From DTLC01 sp964555645 (lineage in GTDB: Bacteria > Verrucomicrobiota > Verrucomicrobiia > Limisphaerales > DTLC01): a stretch of DNA of 64,000 nt. The DNA lies in assembly GCA_964555645.1 (NCBI GenBank), contig CAZKTA010000004.1:124001-188000 (forward strand), read 5' to 3'. Every line of letters begins with the position of its first letter. Position 1 is the first letter of the stretch. Under the pieces are notes generated by a model, which saw only the letters and a list, made by a program, of their open reading frames with translations, had not been told where the DNA came from and made no database searches. Positions 60,213 through 64,000 of this stretch are shown piece by piece. Position numbers and translations under genes: made by a program.

Positions 60213-61613
60213 ATGGTTAAACATGTAAAATCTCAATGGGACTTTGGTGAGCTGTTTGCAATGCAGCCCGCTCGGCGTGTTTTAACCGTTAGCGAGTTAA
60301 CCGGCCAAATCAAGCGCCTGCTCGAAACGCAGGTTGGCTCGGTGTGGGTCACTGGCGAGGTGTCGAACCTACGCGTGCAGTCCTCGGGCCACATTTACTT
60401 CACATTAAAAGACGCTGGTGCACAGCTCAATTGTGTGTTGTTTAGGAGCGAAGCAGTTGAGCAGCGCAACCTTTTGCAAGACGGACGCAGTGTGGTTTTA
60501 CAGGGCGACATCACGGTTTACGAGCCGCGCGGGCAGTACCAACTCGTTGTCCGGGTAATAGAACTGCAGGGCGTCGGCGCCTTACAAATCAAGTTCGAGC
60601 AACTAAAACGCAAGCTCGCCGCCGAAGGCCTGTTTGCTCCCGAACGAAAACGGCCAATACCGAAGTATCCGCAACGGATCGGTCTTGTAACATCGCCAAC
60701 CGGCGCGGCCATACGCGACGTACTGCACGTTGTCCGCAGGCGTAACCCAGCGCTCGAAATAGTTTTTGTCCCGTGCCGTGTGCAGGGCGAAGGCGCCGCA
60801 GAAGAAATAGCCGCGGCAATCCGGTTGCTCAACGAATTCAATGCAACGCTAGTCCCGGGAATTTCAGCTCTTGAGTTGATTTTGGTTACACGCGGGGGCG
60901 GCTCGCTTGAGGACCTATGGGCGTTTAATGAGGAAATTGTTGCACGCGCAATTTTCGAGTCTGTGCTTCCGGTGATCTCTGCCGTTGGGCACGAGATTGA
61001 TTTCACCATAAGCGATTTTGTGGCCGACCTGCGCGCCGCAACTCCAACTGCAGCAGCCGAGATCATCACAGAAGGCGTCTGGGCAAGTCGCCAGTTCATC
61101 GCAGATGCGCCTGAATTGATGCGACAACGCGTTCAGCGCCGTATCAATAACGAGCGTGAGCTCGCTCTACAACTGTTCAAGCGGTTTGAGCGGGTGCATC
61201 CGCGACGCCGCTTCAATGAACTGCTTCAACACCTTGACGATTTGCAGGTTGCACTTTTGCGTGGCCCGAAACAAGCCGTCTTGACCGCACGTCTTGATTA
61301 CCGGAATTTGGCGGCTAGGTTGTTTCGGGTACACCCATCCAGGCTGCTGCGTGAGCGCGCCGATAAAATGGTGCAATGTTGTCTCTGGCTGCGCGAGCGT
61401 TGTCGTGTGCGATTGCGAAGTACGACCGAGAGACTTGTGGCATTACACGATCGGTTGCGGTTGCTTGGCCCCGAGCAGGTGTTGGCACGCGGTTACTCGA
61501 TAACAACCGACGCGGCCACAGGTGCGGTGTTACGCGATGCCGCCCAGGTCAAGCCTGGTCAGCGGATCAAGACAAAACTTAGTAAGGGTGAATTGCTCAG
61601 CCGGGTTGATTAG
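60213..61613 (+). CDS. xseA: Exodeoxyribonuclease VII large subunit
   Basis: 466 residues. The N-terminal OB fold shows 'SVWVTGEVSNLRVQSSGHIYFTLKD' (core GEVSNLRVQSSGHIYFTL), typical of XseA. The catalytic domain has 'RIGLVTSPTGAAIRDVL', 'LILVTRGGGSLEDLWAFNEE' (core RGGGSLEDLWAFN) and 'VISAVGHEIDFTISDFVADLRAATPTAAAE' (core GHEIDFTISDFVADLRA). A long coiled helical region follows, and 'RGYSITTDAATG' near the end is the usual C-terminal segment. With XseB it forms exonuclease VII, which degrades single-stranded DNA. A 37-codon frame (61619-61731) between xseA and xseB has no supporting feature. Confidence 0.96.
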   Translation: MVKHVKSQWDFGELFAMQPARRVLTVSELTGQIKRLLETQVGSVWVTGEVSNLRVQSSGHIYFTLKDAGAQLNCVLFRSEAVEQRNLLQDGRSVVLQGDITVYEPRGQYQLVVRVIELQGVGALQIKFEQLKRKLAAEGLFAPERKRPIPKYPQRIGLVTSPTGAAIRDVLHVVRRRNPALEIVFVPCRVQGEGAAEEIAAAIRLLNEFNATLVPGISALELILVTRGGGSLEDLWAFNEEIVARAIFESVLPVISAVGHEIDFTISDFVADLRAATPTAAAEIITEGVWASRQFIADAPELMRQRVQRRINNERELALQLFKRFERVHPRRRFNELLQHLDDLQVALLRGPKQAVLTARLDYRNLAARLFRVHPSRLLRERADKMVQCCLWLRERCRVRLRSTTERLVALHDRLRLLGPEQVLARGYSITTDAATGAVLRDAAQVKPGQRIKTKLSKGELLSRVD

Positions 61614-61740
61614 TCGGATGGCTGAGGGGTTACTGTGCAAGGTAAATTGGACCGGACCAAAACGGTTTGGATTTATTGTGCAACCAGCAGGCCGGATTTC
61701 CGGGCTGGACGGTCAGACGGTTTTGTCCTAGTTTTAGCTT

Positions 61741-62010
61741 GTGCCAAGTTCGCAAAAAAACAGCGGTCAACCGAAAACGCCCACGTTCGAAGAGGCGTTG
61801 AAAAGGCTTGAACAACTTGTCGAGTCAATGGAATCGGACGAGTTACCGCTGGAAACATTAATCGCGCGATATGAGGAAGGCATGAAGTTGGTCAAGGTTT
61901 GTCAGGCCAAACTTGCCGAGGCTGAACTTAAAATTCAACAGTTGGAAAAGACTGCCTCGGGCGAGTTTAAGCTCAAGCCAGTCGAGCCAACCAACGAATC
62001 TCAGGGCTAA
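61741..62010 (+). CDS. xseB: Exodeoxyribonuclease VII small subunit
   Basis: 89 residues from a GTG. The family pattern is 'TFEEALKRLEQLVESMESDELPLETLIARYEEGMKL' (core FEEALKRLEQLVESME) followed by 'CQAKLAEAELKIQQL', a two-helix coiled coil. The N-terminus is about 10 residues longer than in E. coli. XseB wraps on the XseA helical arm and is needed for activity. It lies 127 bases after xseA and 83 before dxs, in the same orientation. Confidence 0.95.
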   Translation: MPSSQKNSGQPKTPTFEEALKRLEQLVESMESDELPLETLIARYEEGMKLVKVCQAKLAEAELKIQQLEKTASGEFKLKPVEPTNESQG

Positions 62011-62093
62011 CCGGCAATCCATGCTGGCACTTATGGCGTCCTGGTACTCAAACAGTTCAACAATTTGGCGGTTCAACAGTTTAGCGTGACACC

Positions 62094-64000
62094 ATGGGCC
62101 GGTACCTTGACATGATTGACGGGCCTGCCGATGTGAAAAAACTCACCGTCGAGCAGCTCCAGCAGCTCGCCCAGGAGATCAGGCATGAACTTATAACCGT
62201 GCTCGCCCAAAATGGCGGACACCTTGCGCCAAATCTCGGAGTGGTCGAGCTGACAATTGCGCTGCATTACGTCTTTAACACACCCACAGACAAGCTTGTC
62301 TGGGACGTTAGCCACCAAACATACGTACACAAGTTGTTAACCGGCCGCAGACAACTGTTTCATACCATCCGCACCACAGGCGGGCTAAGTGGGTTTGCTT
62401 GCCGAACCGAGAGTGAACACGATTGTTACGGCGCAGGCCACGCCGGCACAGCCCTGAGCGCCGCGCTGGGAATGGCTGTTGCGCGCGACAAACGCCGGAG
62501 CACCGAACATGTCGTGTGCATATTTGGCGATGCGGCGCTCACAAACGGGATTTCGTATGAAGCGCTTAACAACATTGCCCATACAACGAACCGGTTCATC
62601 GGCATCCTCAACGACAACGAATGGAGCATTGCGAAAAACGTGGGTGCAATTTCGCTCTATCTGAACAAGGTCATCACAAACCCGCGCTACAACCGGTTGC
62701 AGAAAGATTTCAAGCGGTTGCTGCGCCGCCTGCCCAAAGGCGAGATCGCGCTCATGCTCGCCCGCCAGGCCGAGGAAGGATTCAAACGCGCCATGGCGGG
62801 CGTAAGCCTCGAACAGACACGAGTTGTCGAGCCACCCGAAGCCGATGGCCGGGGCGGTTACGGCAACAGCATCATATTTGAAGAACTTGGCTTGCGGTAT
62901 CTCGGCCCGATTGACGGCCATGATTTGCCGATGCTAATTCATTTCCTTGAGTTTGCAAAAAACTACGACCGGCCAATCGTGCTGCATGTACTTACACAGA
63001 AAGGCAAGGGTTACCATGCAGCACAGCAGCATCCGGAAAAATTCCATGGACTCGGCCCCTACAACATTGCAACTGGCGATCCAATCCCTGCAAAGGCGGA
63101 TGCACCCCCAAACTACAGCGATGTTTTCGGGCAGGCACTAGTCAAACTTTGCCAACATAATCCCGCCTTAATCGGTATTACTGCCGCCATGCCAACTGGC
63201 ACGGGCCTGCGTTACCTCGAACGCGCAATGCCAGAACGATACTTCGACGTTGGCATAGCCGAAGAACACGCCGTCATCTTTGCCGCTGGCATGGCAACTA
63301 TGGGTTTGCGTCCTGTGGTTGGGATTTATTCAACCTTCATGCAGCGTGCTTTCGATTGTGTGTTGCACGACGTGTGCCTGCAGGATCTGCCGGTCATCTT
63401 TTGCATGGACAGAGCCGGTCTGTCCGCCAGCGATGGCCCAACGCATCATGGATTGTTTGATATTGCATTCCTGCGGTGTGTGCCGAACCTCATAGCAATG
63501 GCACCGAAAGACGAGGACGAACTTGTGGACATGTTGTTCACCGCAACACAACTGAACCACCCAGTTTGTATCCGGTACCCGCGTGGCGCGGCCGAAGGCG
63601 TGCCAATCAAGGATAAGCCCGCCCTGCTTGAAATCGGTAGGGCAGAACTGATCCAAGATTTCGCAAACACAGGTAAACCTAAGGTAGCGCTGTTTGGCCT
63701 GGGCAATATGAACTCACTGGCTCGGCATGCCGCTGCTGCACTTACCCGCCAAGGATTCGACTGCGCACTCATCAATCCGCGCTTCACAAAACCACTTGAT
63801 GCACAAATGCACGAGCGTTACGGCCGAAGCGCCGACGTTGTCGTGACAATCGAAGACCACGTTGTCACAGGTGGGTACGGCTCTGCTGTGCTTGAGCTGT
63901 TCAACGAGCTTGCGGTCGTTCGGCCAGTGATCCGGATCGGCTGGCCTGACAAGTTCATCGAACATGCATCGACCGACGACGAACTCCGCGCCAAGTACGG
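62094..64000 (+). CDS. dxs: 1-deoxy-D-xylulose-5-phosphate synthase, C-terminus cut by window end
   Basis: About 635 codons are present to the window edge, so only a short tail is missing. The N-terminal domain has 'QNGGHLAPNLGVVELTIALHYVF' (core GGHLAPNLGVVELT) and 'HAGTALSAALGMAVAR'. The thiamine-diphosphate motif reads GDAALTNG (145-152) where GDGALTGG is usual, then 'NDNEWSI'. The second domain has 'DVGIAEEHAVIFAAGMAT' with the catalytic Glu, and 'DRAGLSASDGPTHHGLFD'. It condenses pyruvate and glyceraldehyde-3-phosphate at the start of the MEP isoprenoid route and also feeds thiamine and pyridoxal synthesis. The xse-dxs order matches many bacteria (in others ispA lies between). Confidence 0.96.
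   Translation, partial: MGRYLDMIDGPADVKKLTVEQLQQLAQEIRHELITVLAQNGGHLAPNLGVVELTIALHYVFNTPTDKLVWDVSHQTYVHKLLTGRRQLFHTIRTTGGLSGFACRTESEHDCYGAGHAGTALSAALGMAVARDKRRSTEHVVCIFGDAALTNGISYEALNNIAHTTNRFIGILNDNEWSIAKNVGAISLYLNKVITNPRYNRLQKDFKRLLRRLPKGEIALMLARQAEEGFKRAMAGVSLEQTRVVEPPEADGRGGYGNSIIFEELGLRYLGPIDGHDLPMLIHFLEFAKNYDRPIVLHVLTQKGKGYHAAQQHPEKFHGLGPYNIATGDPIPAKADAPPNYSDVFGQALVKLCQHNPALIGITAAMPTGTGLRYLERAMPERYFDVGIAEEHAVIFAAGMATMGLRPVVGIYSTFMQRAFDCVLHDVCLQDLPVIFCMDRAGLSASDGPTHHGLFDIAFLRCVPNLIAMAPKDEDELVDMLFTATQLNHPVCIRYPRGAAEGVPIKDKPALLEIGRAELIQDFANTGKPKVALFGLGNMNSLARHAAAALTRQGFDCALINPRFTKPLDAQMHERYGRSADVVVTIEDHVVTGGYGSAVLELFNELAVVRPVIRIGWPDKFIEHASTDDELRAKY

Noticed and set aside
61619..61731. 37-codon frame between xseA and xseB
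   Set aside because: Short, no ribosome-binding site, and no recognisable motif; may be chance.
1..64000. CRISPR arrays, rRNA operons, prophage or integrative element
   Set aside because: No regular direct repeats with spacers, no rRNA sequence and no phage structural genes were seen. The XerC-like protein has no att or cargo context.

Overview
The window looks like a bacterial chromosome segment from the Verrucomicrobiota, probably near the Pedosphaerales/Limisphaerales. This is inferred from gene content; no rRNA is present. The evidence is two secreted proteins with VPEPS-type PEP-CTERM tails, an orphan 'LSWPATHLGW'-type C-terminal domain, an ABC/GldG/DUF4340 cluster, and the neighbourhoods tyrA-aroA-cmk-plsC and ymdB-xseA-xseB-dxs. 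A SAM decarboxylase next to a branched-polyamine synthase homologue hints at a thermophile. Both window ends cut genes (corA at the left, dxs at the right), and one 100-N assembly gap lies at 11782-11881.

Layout: 0-8.3 kb holds a corA tail, an NtrC-type two-component system, a membrane glycosyltransferase-like protein, a LuxE-LuxC fatty-acid reductase pair and queD. 8.3-12.5 kb is gene-poor, with two PEP-CTERM paralogues carrying near-identical terminators (one with a broken signal-peptide region), the gap, and copy A of a dispersed repeat. 12.5-19 kb holds three secreted proteins: a PQQ-type propeller, a GH127 beta-L-arabinofuranosidase and an S9 prolyl peptidase. The peptidase contains a VHL beta-like domain that keeps the hydroxyproline-pocket residues, and this is the most interesting locus here. 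19-27 kb on the minus strand holds an ABC-ATPase remnant, the GldA/F/G-DUF4340 ABC cluster, a CDP-alcohol phosphotransferase and a XerC-like recombinase. 27-28.5 kb is speH-bpsA. 28.5-30 kb is decayed DNA with an orphan gene tail and an IS1380-family remnant.

30-37.2 kb: dinB, an OPA-family transporter, ogt, three small coiled-coil or membrane proteins, an aminotransferase with an Lrp regulator, and a tRNA-Val. 37.5-41 kb: a GH78 alpha-L-rhamnosidase. 41.3-47.6 kb: era, a pseudopilin, tyrA, aroA, cmk, plsC, hisB. 47.6-49.2 kb: an ECF sigma factor, its probable anti-sigma factor and a small secreted protein. 49.2-51 kb: repeat copy B (inverted relative to A) and a lipoate ligase-like gene. 51-58 kb: a ClC channel, then a minus-strand glycan cluster (WecA-like, GT4, large membrane-TPR protein). 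58-64 kb: rlmD-like, ymdB, xseA, xseB and dxs.

Inferred lifestyle: a heterotroph with secreted plant-polysaccharide and glycoprotein degradation (GH127, GH78, S9 peptidase) and a PEP-CTERM surface-protein system whose exosortase lies outside the window.
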